Positions 46,138 through 60,012 of a stretch of 64,000 bases of DNA are shown here, piece by piece (the first letter of the stretch is position 1; the number at the start of each line of letters is the position of its first letter). Below the pieces are notes generated by a model. It was not told the DNA's origin. It searched no databases and saw only the letters and a list, made by a program, of their open reading frames with translations. The DNA is taken from positions 23,991,501-24,055,500 of the forward strand of contig CM050454.1 of assembly GCA_027563935.2 (NCBI GenBank), read 5' to 3'. Made by a program: the position numbers and the translations under genes. Source of the stretch: Costus lasius. Its lineage: Eukaryota > Streptophyta > Magnoliopsida > Zingiberales > Costaceae.

Positions 46138-47812
46138 TGCAGGGAACCCCTTTCATGAGGGGTGCGAAACCCTAAAGTGGCGCAACATGATAGGCAGCGG
46201 ATTCAAGGGTCGAAGAGCATGCATTATATGATCAACTTTCGAAAATATGAATAGAGAATATGCGATTCATACCATAGCCATTTCAAGATGGCGCCTTAGA
46301 AGCAAGAGAACAACGAAGGTCTCCTCCAAATCGTCACACACAAGATGAGCGACGGCTTGCTTCTTGTCGTCCCTTGTGCTAGCAAGGATCGTCCAAGATG
46401 TCTTTGATCGAAAGGAAAGGGATGGAGATATCGATCTCTCTTGGCCGAATCTTCCTCTATGCTTCAAGTTGTCACCGCACACCAAAAGGTGTCAAGAGGA
46501 ATGAGTTTTTTAGTGACGAGAATAGAGAACCCTCTATTCGAACGTGAGCCATCTCCAAGTGGAGATCATGGTTACTAAAAATAGCAACCACTCATCGCTC
46601 CAATGTTCACGCCAAGTGAACATGTCGCCACGCCTTGAACCATGCGCTCATTTCATGAGCTGGTTCAATTTGGTTCGGTTTAAGAACCAATCAAGCCAAG
46701 CAATCAAGTCTAGATCTCAAATAAACCCTAAGGCTCCAGATCTAACCGTTGATCTCTTGATGCTTCTGATCTCACCGATCTAGCATCTATTCTCTCGATC
46801 GAAGCTTACCGATCTCAAGCCCTAATCAATCAAACATGATCAGACTAGATCTCACTTACAATCAGAGATCAAATCCCTTTAAACTGAACTTAAACAATTC
46901 AGTCCACACGATCTGACTTAAGTAAGCCATATCATCAAATTGTGCGACCCTGAGGGTTTCCTTTAAATGTCGGTAACGATAACTTACATCATCACGATCA
47001 GTGAGGGGTATCTAGCAACACATCACTGTCTCCCGATATAAAGAAAAGAGTCTTCCAAGACTACACCCAAAAACAGCACAAGTGTGAATCAACTCACTAG
47101 GCATGCATATTTCCTTTGCCACTGGATGTTCTTATTGGACAAGCGTGTCAAGCTTGTAACTCCAATATGACGAGCATGATTAGAACAGATGAACACTGTC
47201 ACCTGGGTATGGCCATACTCTTTTCTCAATCATCTCATCCAGGGGGCCCCTTTAGAACATCGCACTCCTTAAACAAGGAGACGGCAATCCTATGTCTATC
47301 ACTAGTGCCCTAACATGACTCAAGCTCATCATCCAAGATAGTCTATAATCATTATGTTTCAAATGATATTGAACTACCTCAAAACAATGACAATCATCAT
47401 TTAGAAAACACAAGTGATCTCAAGTCAGAGGAAATGTGCCACTTGTTACAATCAAGGAATATTCACATTGTGACAAGCAACTGAATATCCTAGTAGGGTC
47501 TGTCCAGTACATCCAATGTACCCATGAGTCTACATCTTATTCCATGCTCGAAGCATCCTATAAGATTAGAACACATATTAGTCTCAATCATATCAAGGCT
47601 GTCTCATGTTCACCAAGATATATCGACTAAGGACTTAACTGCATGTCAGCCTAGCTGAACAGCTTTGAGACATTATTCAGAAGTACACTTATTACAGCAG
47701 ACAAGGTAACAACCTGAATAATAACCATGCCTTTATAAACATAAGAGTTTATTACATGACACTGTTACAATCCCAAGGCCTCAAACATTAGGCTTAAGGG
47801 CATACCCCAACA
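46138..47812 (-). repeat. E4 3' LTR
   Basis: Reads TGCAGGGAACCCC at left, so this LTR ends GGGGTTCCCTGCA. The CArG dyad is at 46570-46589 with one G-T pair in the arms. Confidence 0.95.
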
Positions 47813-47829
47813 ATCTCCCACTTGCACTT
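47813..47829 (-). other. Polypurine tract, E4
   Basis: Reverse complement ends GTGGGAGAT next to the LTR start. Confidence 0.85.
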
Positions 47830-47832
47830 AAT

Positions 47833-50800
47833 CTAATGGTTGAGAAATCTCAAACCCATATTATTACAGTGCTTCTCATGCTTCTGCTGCGCCAGAGGCT
47901 TAGTAAGCGGGTCTGCCAGATTGTCATCTGTATGAACCTTGCAAACTTTGATCTCGCCACGATCTATGATCTCCCTGATCAAATGAAACCGTCTCTGTAT
48001 GTGCTTGGACTTCTGGTGCGACCGTGGTTCCTTTGCCTGTGCGATTGCTCCAGTGTTATCACAGAAGATAACCAAAGGATCTGCACTCGAAGGAACAATA
48101 CCAAGTTCTCTCACGAACTTACGAATCCACACTGCCTCCTTAGATGCTTCCGAGGCTGCAACATACTCGGCTTCTGTTGTGGAATCAGCAACAGTTGACT
48201 GTTTGAAACTCTTCCACACCACTGCTCCACCATTCAAGCTAAAAACATAGCCTGATTGCGATCGGAAATCATCCTGGTCCGACTGGAACGAAGCGTCAGT
48301 ATATCCTTCAATACTGAGTTCTTCCTGACCACCATATATCGAGAACATATCTTTGGTCCTCCGCAGATATTTTAAGATGTTCTTGACTGCAATCCAGTGT
48401 GCCACTCCCGGATTACTTTGGAACCGACTGGTCACGCTTAACCCGTAAGCGACGTCTGGGCGAGTACACAACATCGCATACATAATGGACCCAATAGCCG
48501 AAGCATAAGGCGTATTGTCCATTTCATCTTTCTCAGTCTGTGTTTGTGGACACTGACTCTTCAGAAGATTCAGACCATGTCTGACTGGAAGATATCCTCT
48601 TTTAGAATTCTCTAAATGAAATCTCTCCAGGACTTTATCGATGTAAGTACTCTAGCACAGCCCGAGAAGCCTCTTAGATCTATCCCTGTAGATCTTCACA
48701 CCTAACACATAGGCTGCTTCTCCTAAATCTTTCATCTGGAAACATTTCCTTAACCATGCCTTAACCGCATGCATTTCAGGAATGTCATTTCCAATGATCA
48801 AGATGTCATCGACGTAGAGGACTAGGAAAGTAATCACGCTCCCACTAAACCTCTTATATACACACGGGTCATCTTCGTTCTTGATGAAACCAAATTCAGA
48901 GATTGATTCATCAAAACGAATATTCCAGCTTCTTGATGCTTGTTTAAGTCCATAAATAGACTTCTTTAATTTGCATATTTTATGACGATCTGATGGATTA
49001 GTGAAACCTTCTGGTTGTGTCATATACACATCCTCATCCAGATTTCCATTCAGGAAAGCCGTCTTCACATCCATCTGCCAGATCTCATAATCGTAATATG
49101 CAGCTATCGCAAAAAGAATCCGAATAGACTTAAACATAGCTACTGGTGAGAAAGTTTCATCATAATCTATCCCGTAGATTTGTTTGAAACCTTTCGCAAC
49201 TAGCCTGCCTTTATAGGTAACCACGTTACCATCCATGTCAATCTTCTTCTTGAAGATCCATTTACAGCCTATAGGGATAACTCCCGGAGGCGGATCAACC
49301 AAATCCCAGACTTGGTTATCTGACATGGAGTCCATCTCGGCGCGCATAGCTTCAAGCCATCTTGCTGACTCCGGTCCACTGACCGCATCCGCATAAGTGA
49401 GGGGTTCATCATGATCAATGATGTAGACTCCGTCATAGCGCTCAGGCTGTCGACGGATCCTTCCCGATCTTCGCGGTTCCCGTGATATCTGAGCCTCAGG
49501 TTGTTCAATAACCTGTTCAACCGGCTCAGGCTCATCCAACTGTGCTTGAGCACTTTGTCCTTCTTCTGGATTCTCATCCAGATTTATTTCTCTCCCACTG
49601 GCCTCTTGCAGAAGAGACTCCTTCTCAAGAAATATGGCTGTCCGAGCAACAAAAACCTTTTTCTCTTTGGGATCGTAGAAATAATAACCCTTAGTTTCCT
49701 TAGGGTAACCGACAAAGATGCATTTGTCAGATCTGCTCTCTAGTTTCCCAGAGGTGAGCTTTTTGACATAAGCCTCGCAACCCCAGATCCTGATAAATGT
49801 CAAGCTCGGCTGTTTCCCATACCATAACTCATATGGAGTCTTAGAAACGGCCTTGGATGGCACTCGGTTTAGTACCTTTGCAGCTGTTTCCAGTGCAAAA
49901 CCCCAAAAGGAATATGGAAGAGTAACCTGACTCATCATAGAACGAACCATATCAAGTAATGTTCTATTTCTCCTCTCGGACACACCATTCCATTGCGGTG
50001 TTCCTGGTGGAGTGAGCTGTGAGATAATCCCACACTCCTTCAGATAGTCAGTAAACTCATGACTTAGGTATTCTCCACCTCGATCAGAACGAAGTGCCTT
50101 GATATTTCGGCCTAGCTGATTCTGTACTTCATTCTTGAACTCTTTGAACTTGTCAAAAGATTCACTTTTATGTCTCATTAAATAGACATACCCATATCTA
50201 CTGAAATCATCAGTAAAGGTAATGAAGTACTAATAGCCACCTCTGGCATGTTTACTAAATGGCCCACACACATCACTGTGTATAAGGTCAAGTAAACCTG
50301 AAGCCCTTTGACCTTTGTTAGGAAAAGGTGACTTCGTCATTTTGCCCATTAAACAAGCCTTGCATGTATCAATCTCCTCATAGGAGAATGATCCCAGCAG
50401 TCCATGATCATGCAACCGCTTAATGCGTTTCTTGTTAATATGGCCTAAACGACTATGCCATAGCAAGGTGCTGTCATCAGCATACTTGGCTTTCTTATTA
50501 TCAATATTTTGTATAGAACTCTCCATGTCCAACATGAATAACCCATTGTTAATTGAACCAGTGGCATAAACAATATTATCTAAAGATAAAACACACTTTG
50601 AAATATTGCATTCAAAGGAAAACCCCTTCCTGACAAGAGCAGGAATGGAGATAATATTCTTAGTAATGCTAGGAACAAAGTAACAATTGTCTAGTTCCAA
50701 TACAAGTCCAGATGGTAAAGAAATGAAATAGTCTCCTACAGCAACAGCAGCAACCCGTGCCCCGTTTCCTACTCGTAGGTTCACCTCATGCTGTCCCACC

Positions 50801-51717
50801 TGCCTTCTTCTCTTGAGTTCCTGTACATTTGAACAAATGTGAACTCCACATGCAGTGTCCAACACCCATGATATAGAAGAAGATGAAAACATGACTTCAG
50901 TCACGTAAATACCTGAGCCAGAAGCGATGCTTCCCCTCTTATCTCCTTGGAGCGCTTTACAGTCCTTTTTCCAGTGACCCAGCTGGCCACAGTGGAAACA
51001 TCTGTATTCCTTGGACCGCTTCACCTTTTGCTTCAGAGCCTTGCTGTAATTCTTGACAGGGGTCTTGCCCTTCTTCCCCTTCTTCTTGTTCCTTGAAGGA
51101 ACCATTAAGACAGAGGTCGAAGGCTTTCCCTTCAGAGTTTCCTCAGTAGTCAAGAGCATATTCAGCAGCTCTGCCGGAGTACAATCGATTTTGTTCATAT
51201 TAAAGTTAATGATGAACGCGTCGAATGAGGGCGGGAGAGACTGCAGAATAATGTCTACAGCAAGCTCCTGATTGATGGTATGCCCCAGTTTCTCTAGAGC
51301 TTCCTTGTGCCCAATCATCTTGAGCACATGAGCTCCCACTGGGCTCCCTTCAGCCAGTTTGCTCTGAAAGAACAGCTTTGTCAGATTATAGCGTTCTGTC
51401 CTCGCCTGTGCAGCATACAGCATCTTGAGGTTCGCTATCATGTCTATAGCAGACATATCCTCATGCTGACGCTGCAGCGGTGGCGTCATAGACGCTAGCA
51501 TCAGGCAAGCGACATCAATGCTATCATTGACGTGCTTTTCATAGGCTTCCCGAACCGCCCTTGCGGCGTTCGGAGCGGGCTGAGGCGGTATCGCCGTCTC
51601 GAGGACATACAGTTTCCTCTCTGCCTTAAGAACAATCTTAAGGTGTCCAAACCAGTCTGAGAAGTTTGGCCCAGCAAACTTCTCCCTTTCCAGTAGGGAT
51701 CGCACATTGAAGTTCAT
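47833..51717 (-). pseudogene. E4 gag-pol polyprotein with two stop codons
   Basis: Full-length 1294-codon frame from ATG 51717 to the stop at 47833 without frameshift, interrupted by TAG at 50230-50232 (integrase core, CAG elsewhere) and TAG at 48652-48654 (late RT, CAG elsewhere). Between them all motifs are present, including the integrase triad and YVDD. Both lesions are C-to-T on the coding strand in a CAG context, so apart from methylation-type damage this copy is complete. Confidence 0.95.
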
Positions 51718-53530
51718 GGTGTTCGTTGCTGCAGGTATCTACAACAATGCAAGAACAGCAAGGTCAGTATCAATGTTAAGAATCAATCAGGACTTAAGAA
51801 AGATTCTTTTTCTCACTATTTTATCTGGCTGAAAAATCCAGCAAAACAGCCCGAAAGAGTAAACACTCTTTTAGTGAGATGGGATCCAGATTTCATACTT
51901 GGTCTCCGCGTCCCGCTCAGGCGAGATAAGATGCACAGAGAGTACAAGCACTAATCTCTGGTAGGCTGCCTGCCAATCGCCAACCCGTGCGATTCCCCTT
52001 CATCTGGGCAATCCAGCAGACTGTGCCAACTGAGTTGGTACAACACAATCTCTGACCCCACAGATGGCTGCCTCCATGCGCTACCATATGCGCCACATAT
52101 GTAGCCTACATGGTCAAGCTGACCCGACCTACTCCCTGGACCACCATGTGCTATGCTGAGCAACGAGAAGCGATAAATCCCTTCTCTGTAACACGCAGGT
52201 GTAATCCCGCACCGTCTGAAGATAGATGGACGTGCCCACTGAGTGGGTACAACACGGCTCCAACGATAATCAGAACAGTGAGGTTTCGCGTCAGAAGGCT
52301 AACGAGCTTGATATTTTAGCGTTGGATTTTAACGGTCTTTTATCTTCTTCACTATCATGCAATTCCTATGGTGATAGCAGAAGATAAATAAATCATGCTG
52401 TTCTACTTATTTAAACAAATAAAAGAAAGCATGAATCTTATGTGGTAAAAGCTCATAGCCTAAGTAAGACCTTAAACAACTTAAGTCTTCACTTGCTTTT
52501 CTTCATGGGTCTTTTGCTGCTCATTTGGCCCAAACCAGGGCCCAAGCGCCATCTGCAGCTCAGGTGCGCCTACCAAGGAAAATGCGCCTGGTCCCAGAGT
52601 CGAACCCTGGACCTCCCACCTGGTCAAGCCTCTGCTGCAAGCGCTTCTGCCAAGTGTGCTCTGTGCTCTTGTCTGATTAATTTACAAATTAATCTATCTA
52701 GACAAGATTGACTCGCAGGTCAATTACATTTTATAAATTAAATAGAAGGTGATACGCAGATCACAATTAAAAATAATTTACAAAAAGATTCCAGGCACGC
52801 AGGCCCCAGCACAGCACACATTAAACATGGGCAGCCCACATAAGACTAAATAAACATACATATGGCATCATACATCATGTGATCCAATCATGAAAAATAA
52901 AATTTTTGAAAAACCCCATTGAGATTAATTTTATTTTTCCTTATTAGCCTTACTACCTTACAACGGTCCATTACTAGGGATCCACTCATCGAACCTAGTC
53001 AGATCCTGTGCCCTTACATGCACCAAGTCCTAACTGACTTGAGTCGACCAAAAGGTCAACAATGCATGCGCCAAGGGCTGAACGACCACAATGAGGTCTG
53101 GCAAGCGGGTGTGACCCCGGGCCTAACTCATGTGCGTTCATAGGTTGTCTCAATCAGACATCGCTACACGCCTGTCTGCAGTCGACCTATAGCCATCTGA
53201 TGCTTGCGCACAGATGCTATCTGGTCGACCCATCAAGGCTGTCAGATAGTCTGATCAGACTGTTGGATCTAACCTGGGGGATGATTTCAACCCTAATAAC
53301 CCGTCTAAGGGTTTACAGCAGGGCCTTAGATCTAATGTTAGTCGTGCATGTGATCCATTTTTGAGAAAACAAACATGCGCCAACATGCATGCGCAAATGA
53401 AACATAAAATAGGTTTCTACATGAAACATATTAACATGATAAAATTACGCATGATATAGATCTAAACATTCATGGAACACAAAATCAAAGCAATCATATA
53501 ATTGCGCAGGTAACCTACTCTGATACCAAT
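51718..53530 (-). other. E4 leader
   Basis: Acceptor (CT at 51739-51740 on the + strand) and LTR donor (53660-53665) define a 1927-nt candidate intron. Hairpin 1 is at 52231-52256, hairpin 2 near 52018-52048. The primer site at 53517-53528 reads TGGTATCAGAGT, one base off at its last position. No gene seen. Confidence 0.85.
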
Positions 53531-55204
53531 TGCAGGGAACCCCTTTCATGAGGGGTGCGAAACCCTAAAGTGGCGCAACATGATAGGCAGCGGATTCAAG
53601 GGTCGAAGAGCATGCATTATATGATCAACTTTCGAAAACATGAATAGAGAAGATGCGATTCATACCATAGCCATTTCAAGATGGCGCCTTGGAAGCAAGA
53701 GAACAATGAAGGTCTCCTCCAAATCGTCACACACAAGATGAGCGACGGCTTGCTTCTTGTCGTCCCTTGTGCTAGCAAGGATCGTCCAAGATGTCTTTGA
53801 TCGAAAGGAAAGGGATGGAGATATCGATCTCTCTTGGCCGAATCTTCCTCTATGCTTCAAGTTGTCACCGCACACCAAAAGGTGTCAAGAGGAATGAGTT
53901 TTTTAGTGACGAGAATAGAGAACCCTCTATTCGAACGTGAGCCATCTCCAAGTGGAGATCATGGTTACTAAAAATAGCAACCACTCATCGCTCCAATGTT
54001 CACGCCAAGTGAACATGTCGCCACGCCTTGAACCATGCGCTCATTTCATGAGCTGGTTCAATTTGGTTCGGTTTAAGAACCAATCAAGCCAAGCAATCAA
54101 GTCTAGATCTCAAATAAACCCTAAGGCTCCAGATCTAACCGTTGATCTCTTGATGCTTCTGATCTCACCGATCTAGCATCTATTCTCTCGATCGAAGCTT
54201 ACCGATCTCAAGCCCTAATCAATCAAACATGATCAGACCAGATCTCACTTACAATCAGAGATCAAATCCCTTTAAACTGAACTTAAACAATTCAGTCCAC
54301 ACGATCTGACTTAAGTAAGCCATATCATCAAATTGTGCGACCCTGAGGGTTTCCTTTAAATGTCGGTAACGATAACTTACGTCATCACGATCAGTGAGGG
54401 GTATCTAGCAACACATCACTGTCTCCCGATATAAAGAAAAGAGTCTTCGAAGACTACACCCAAAAACAGCACAAGTGTGAATCAACTCACTACGCATGTA
54501 TATTTCCTTTGCCACTGGATGTTCTTATTGGACAAGCGTGTCAAGCTTGTAACTCCAATATGACGAGCATGATTAGAACAGATGAACACTGTCACCTGGG
54601 TATGGCCATACTCTTTTCTCAATCATCTCATCCAGGGGCCCCTTTAGAACATCGCACTCCTTAAACAAGGAGACGGCAATCCTATGTCTATCACTAGTGC
54701 CCTAACATGACTCAAGCTCACCATCCAAGATAGTCTATAATCATTATGTTTCAAATGATATTGAACTACCTCAAAACAATGACAATCATCATTTAGAAAA
54801 CACAAGTGATCTCAAGTCAGAGGAAATGTGCCACTTGTTACAATCAAGGAATATTCACATTGTGACAAGCAACTGAATATCCTAGTAGGGTCTGTCCAGT
54901 ACATCCAATGTACCCATGAGTCTACATCTTATTCCATGCTCGAAGCATCCTATAAGATTAGAACACATATTAGTCTCAATCATATCAAGGCTGTCTCATG
55001 TTCACCAAGATATATCGACTAAGGACTTAACTGCATGTCAGCCTAGCTGAACAGCTTTGAGACATTATTCAGAAGTACACTTATTACAGCAGACAAGGTA
55101 ACAACCTGAATAATAACCATGCCTTTATAAACATAAGAGTTTATTACATGACACTGTTACAATCCCAAGGCCTCAAACATTAGGCTTAAGGGCATACCCC
55201 AACA
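53531..55204 (-). repeat. E4 5' LTR
   Basis: 1674 bp. On the - strand ATG GCT ATG (53666-53674) precedes GTATGA. Ends CCCCAACA before the GTAGA duplicate. Confidence 0.95.
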
Positions 55205-55209
55205 GTAGA

Positions 55210-56622
55210 CTCATAGGTACATTGGATGTACTGGACAGACCCTACTAGGATATTCGATTGCTTGTCACAATGTGAATAATCCTTATATGCAACAAGTGGC
55301 ATATTTCCTCTGACTTGAGATCACTTGTGTTTCTAAATGATGATTGTCATTGTTTTGAGGTAGTTCGATATCATTTGAAACATAATGGTTATAGACTGTC
55401 TTGGATAATGATCATGAGTCAGGTTAGGACACTAGTGATAGATAAAGGATTGCCGTCTCCTAGTTTGGAGTGTGTTGTTCTATAGGGGCCCCCTGGATGA
55501 GATGATTGAGAAAGTGTATGGCCATACCCAGGTGACTATGTTCATCTGATCTAATCATGCTCATCATATTGGAGCTACAGGCTTGACACGCTTGTCCAAT
55601 AAGAACATCAAGTGGCAAAGGAAACATGTATGCCTAGTGAGTTGATTCACACTTGTGCTGTGGTTTGGGTGTAGTCTTGGAAGACTCTTTCCTTTGTATT
55701 GGGAGACAGTGATGTGTTGCTAGATACCCCTCACTGATCGTGATAACGTAAGTTATCGTTACCGACATTTAAAGGAAACTCTTAGGGTCGCACAATTTGA
55801 TGATATGGCTTACTTAAGTCAGATCGTGTGGACTGAATTATCTTGGTTCAGTTTAAAGGGATTTAATCTCTGATTGTAAGTGAGATCTGGTCTGATCATG
55901 TTTGATTGATTAGAGCTTGAGATCGGTAAGCTTCGATCGAGAGTATAGATGCTAGATCGGTGAGATCAAGAGCATCAAGAGATGAAAGGTTAGATCTTGA
56001 ACCATTTGGTTCAATGAGATCTAGACCATGGCTTGGGCTGATTTGATTTGGTCTTTGAACCAAATGCAATTGAACCGTGGCTTGGTTCAAAGAGGAGAAA
56101 AGGTGCGATCGGTTCACTTGGAGTGAACGCATGGATGATCGCATGAACGCTTGGAGTTAAGGGCTTTCTATATTTGGAAAGTCGGTTTTCCCATTTGTGA
56201 AAACGCCTCCACGTTTGAATGGAACGTCTCGATTTTCGGTTTTGAGACATCCTCTTGCCTCTTCTCTCTCGACGACACACTCTCGTGAAAAGAAGGTTAA
56301 CGCCTTGGAGAAAGTTAAGCCAAGCGAGACTTCATCTTTCATTCCTTTCCATTCGACAAGGAAACCTTGGACCCTTGCTAGCACAAGGAACGCTAAGGGA
56401 GTAGGCGATCTTCATCTTGTGTGTGAACTCTTTGAAGGAGATCAACGTTGTTCTCTTCTTCCAACACGCCATTCGAATCAATGGCTATGGTATGAATCCA
56501 AACTTTATCAAGTTGATCATATGTTCTTGCGAAAGTTTTGAAACCCTTGCTTCCGCTATGAAAGTTTTATATGCGCCTCCTATTAGGGTTTCCCCTTTCC
56601 TCTTTTCTTTAGGGGACTTTCA
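55210..56622 (+). repeat. E5 5' LTR, right part
   Basis: Resumes after E4 and ends GGGGACTTTCA before the primer site. The CTCCTT/AAGGAG dyad is lost (55457-55471 reads CTCCTAGTTTGGAG), while CTTTC/GAAAG around a CArG-like core (56164-56181) remains. ATG GCT ATG with GTATGA is at 56481-56495. Confidence 0.92.
56481..56489 (+). CDS. Candidate first gag exon of E5, in the LTR
   Basis: ATG GCT ATG followed by GTATGA. Splicing to 59992 would supply the initiator that E5 lacks at the usual gag ATG (ACG at 60013). The candidate intron contains solo LTR 2. Confidence 0.45.
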
Positions 56623-58373
56623 ATTGGTATCAGAGCAGGTTATCGTTTGAATCATATGATTGCTTGATGTTATTGTGTGATCCATGTTTGCGCTTATGCT
56701 TAGATCTAACGTTTATTACATGCGAAAATACATGTATGATGTATGTTACTCTTTGGCGCATGTATTGGCGCATGTTGTTGTTTTGTCAAAAAAACTTAAC
56801 TTGCGCGCCCATCATTAGATCTAAGCGCCTACTATAAACCCTTAGACGGGTTGATAGGGTTGAAGTCATCAGCCGAGTTTAGATCCAAACAGTCTGATCA
56901 GACCATCTGACAGCCAAGATGGGTCGACCAGATGGCACCAATGCCAAGCATGAGGTGGCTATAGGTCGACTGCATCAAGAGCGTGTAGCGAGGTCTGGTT
57001 GAGACAACCAGTGAACGCGCATGAGTTAGGCCCGGGGTCACACCCGCTTGCCAGAACTCATGAGGGTCGTTCAGCCCAGGGCATGCATGGTTGACCATTA
57101 GGTCAACTCAAGTCAGTTAGGACTTGGTGCATGCAAGGGCAGTGGATCTGACTAGACATGATGAGTGGATCCCTATTAATGGACCGTTGTAAGGTAGTAG
57201 GGCAAATAAGAAAAATAAAATTGATGCAAATGGGTTTTCGAAAATTTTATTTCTGATCTTGAATCACATGTTCATTGCATACCATGATGAGTGTCTATTT
57301 CATCTTATGTGGGTTGCCCTTTTAATGTGTACTGTGCTGGGGCCTGCGTGCCTGGATTAATTTGTAAATTATTATTATTGTGATCTGCGCATCACATTTT
57401 AATTAATTTATTGTGTAATTGACCTGCGTGTCGACCTTGTCTAGATAGATTAAATTGTATTTTAATCAGACAAGAGTACAGAGCACACTTGGCAGAGGCG
57501 CATGCAGCTGTGGCTTGACCAGGTGGGAGGTCCAGGGTTCGACTCTGGGACAGGCGCATTTACCTGGTGGGCGCACCTGAGCTGCAGTGGGCGCTTGGGC
57601 CCTGGGTTGGGCCAGATGAGATGCTAAAGACCCAAGAAGAGCTCAAGTGAAGACTTAAGTTAATTAAGGTCTTACCTAGGCTTATTGGGCGATTACAACA
57701 TAAGATCAGCATGCTTTCTACTTATTGTTTATATATTTAGAACTGCATGATTTATTCTTCTGCTATCACCATAGGATTTGAATGATAGTAAGAAGATAAA
57801 AGACCGTTAAAATCCAACGCTAAAATATCAAGCACGTAAGCCTTCTGACGCGAAACCTCACTGTTCTGACTATCGTTGGGACCGTGTTGTACCCACTCAG
57901 TGGGCACGCCCATCTATCTTCAGACGGTGTGCGATTACACCTGCGTGTTACAGAGAAGGGATTTATCGCTTCTCGTTGCTCAGCATAGCACGTGGTGGTC
58001 CAGGGAGTAGGTCAGGTTAGCTTGACCATGTAAAGCTACATATGGAGCATATGTGAGCTATATGGAGGCAACCATCTGTGGAATCAGAGACTGTGTTGTA
58101 CCAACTCAGTTGGCACAGTCTGCTGGATTGCCCAGATGAAGGGGAATCGCATGGGTTGGCGATTGGCAGGGATTGCCTACCAGAAACTAGTGCTTGTACT
58201 CTCTGTGCATCTTATCTCGCCTGAGCGGGACACGGAGACCAAGTATGAAATCTGGATCCCATCTCACTAAAAGAGTGTTACTCTTTCGGACTGTTTAATG
58301 GATTTTTCAGTCAGATAAAATAGTGAGAAAAGAATCTTTCTTAAGTCCTGGATTGATTCTAAACATTGATACT
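56623..58373 (+). other. E5 leader, before solo LTR 2
   Basis: Untranslated. The tRNA-like hairpin is near 57530-57552, hairpin 1 at 57883-57908 and hairpin 2 at 58089-58120. It is interrupted immediately at the branch-point motif by the solo LTR. No gene seen. Confidence 0.85.
56625..56636 (+). other. Primer-binding site, E5
   Basis: TGGTATCAGAGC, two bases after the LTR end. Confidence 0.93.
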
Positions 58374-59959
58374 TGTTGGGGTATGCCCTTAAGGCTAATG
58401 TATGAGGCCTTGGGATTCTTTCAGTATCATGTATAAACTCTTATGTTTATAAAGGCAATGGTTGTTATTCAGTTTGTTACATTGTCTGCTGCAATAAGTG
58501 TGCTTCTGAATAATGTCTCAATGCTGTTCAATGGAATAAGATGTAGACTCATGGGTACATTGGATGTACTGGACAAACCCTACTAGGATATTCAATTGCT
58601 TGTCACAATGTGAATAATCCTTGTTTGCAACAAGTGGCACATGTCCTCTGACTTGAGATCACTTGTGTTTCTAAATGATGATTGTCATTGTTTTGAGGTA
58701 GTTCAATATCATTTGAAACATAATGGTTATAGACTATCTTGGATAATGATCATGAGTCAGGTTAGGATACTAGTGATAGATATAGGATTGCCGTCTCCTT
58801 GATTGGAGTGTGATGTTCTAAAGGGGCCCCCTTGAATGAGATGATTGAGAAAGTGTATGGCCATACCCAGATGACTATGTTCATCTGATCTAATCATTCT
58901 CATCATATTGGAGTTACAGGCTTGACACGCTTGTCCAATAAGAACATCCAGTGGCAAAGGAAACATGTATGCCTTGTGAAGTGGATTCACACTTGTGCTG
59001 TGGTTTGGGTGTAGTCTTGGAAGACTCTTTCCTTTATATCGGGAGACAGTGATGTGTTGCTAGATACCCCTCACTGATCGTGATAACGTGAGTTATCGTT
59101 ACCGACATTTAAAGGAAACCCTTAGGGTCGCACAATTTGATGATATGGCTTACTTAAGTCAGATCATGTGGACTGAATTGTTTGGGTTCAGTTTAAAGGG
59201 ATTTAATCTCTGATTGTAAGTGAGATCTGGTCTGATCATGTTTGATTGATTAGGGCTTAAGATCGGTAAGCTTTGATTGAGAGAATGGATGCTAGATCGG
59301 TGAGATCAAGAGCATCAAGAGATGAACGGTTAGATCTTGAACCTTTAGGGTTTATTGTGATCTAGACCAAATGGCTTGGGTTAATTGGTCTTTGAACCAA
59401 ACCAAATTGAACCAGCTCATCAAGTGAGCGCATGGTTCATGGGAGAAGAGATTTGCGATTTGTTCATGAGCGCATTTCATGATGAGAAGTGGTTTTGCTA
59501 TTTTTAGATAGCATGTCACTTACGTGACCACATCTCACGTCGCCTCTCTTCATGCCTCCCTCTCGCCCTCTTGTCGCCTGTTGGTTTTTGGGTTCTTGAC
59601 ACATTCGTGTGGTAGAGCTTCTTGACGACAAGGGAGAGGTCTCGCCAAGCAAGGAAAATCTTCTCTTCCCTTTTATACGACAAAGACCTTTGAAGAACCT
59701 TGCTAGCACAAGGATCAACAAAGAGTAGGCGGCATCACCTTGTGTGCGTCACTTTTGGAGAAGATCCCTTTCGATCTTTGCTTCCAAGGCACCATCCAAA
59801 GGATGGCGATGGTATGATCCTTCTTATGTTTGCAATCGGGGTTTTTGTAGTTGATCATATCTCATGCAATCGATCCCTAGAAATCCATTCCGCTGCTTTA
59901 AAACCTCCATATGCGCCAGTAGGGTTTCGCCCCCCCCCCCCTTGTTGAGGGGACTTTCA
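58374..59959 (+). repeat. Solo LTR 2, inside E5 leader
   Basis: 1586 bp with duplication ATACT (58369-58373 and 59960-59964). It lacks about 114 bp between CTGTTCA and ATGGAATAAG at 58528-58532, removing the ATGCT/AGCAT dyad. It has a run of 12 C at 59930-59941, the dyad TGCTAT/ATAGCA (59496-59513), and ATG GCG ATG with GTATGA at 59803-59817. Confidence 0.95.
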
Positions 59960-60012
59960 ATACTGACCTTGCTGTTCTTGCAATGTTGTAGATTTCTGCA
60001 GCAACGAACACC

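Larger units (their letters stand above)
46138..55204 (-). mobile_element. E4: complete Copia element, - strand
   Basis: About 9.07 kb with LTRs of 1675 and 1674 bp, flanked by GTAGA (46133-46137 and 55205-55209). Roughly eleven LTR differences by eye (0.7%) include a 1-bp change in the G run near 54634. Gag-pol has two stop codons, so it is not autonomous as sequenced. It inserted in the 5' LTR of E5 in opposite orientation. Confidence 0.97.

Noticed and set aside
46138..55204. E4 as a fragment of the array family moved by recombination
   Set aside because: It has its own clean GTAGA duplication and its own LTR ends (TGCAGGGAACC), so it is a separate insertion.
59930..59941. Run of 12 C as a functional element
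   Set aside because: Homologous positions in other LTRs are short C runs (for example 10140-10145); this looks like slippage or a homopolymer sequencing error.
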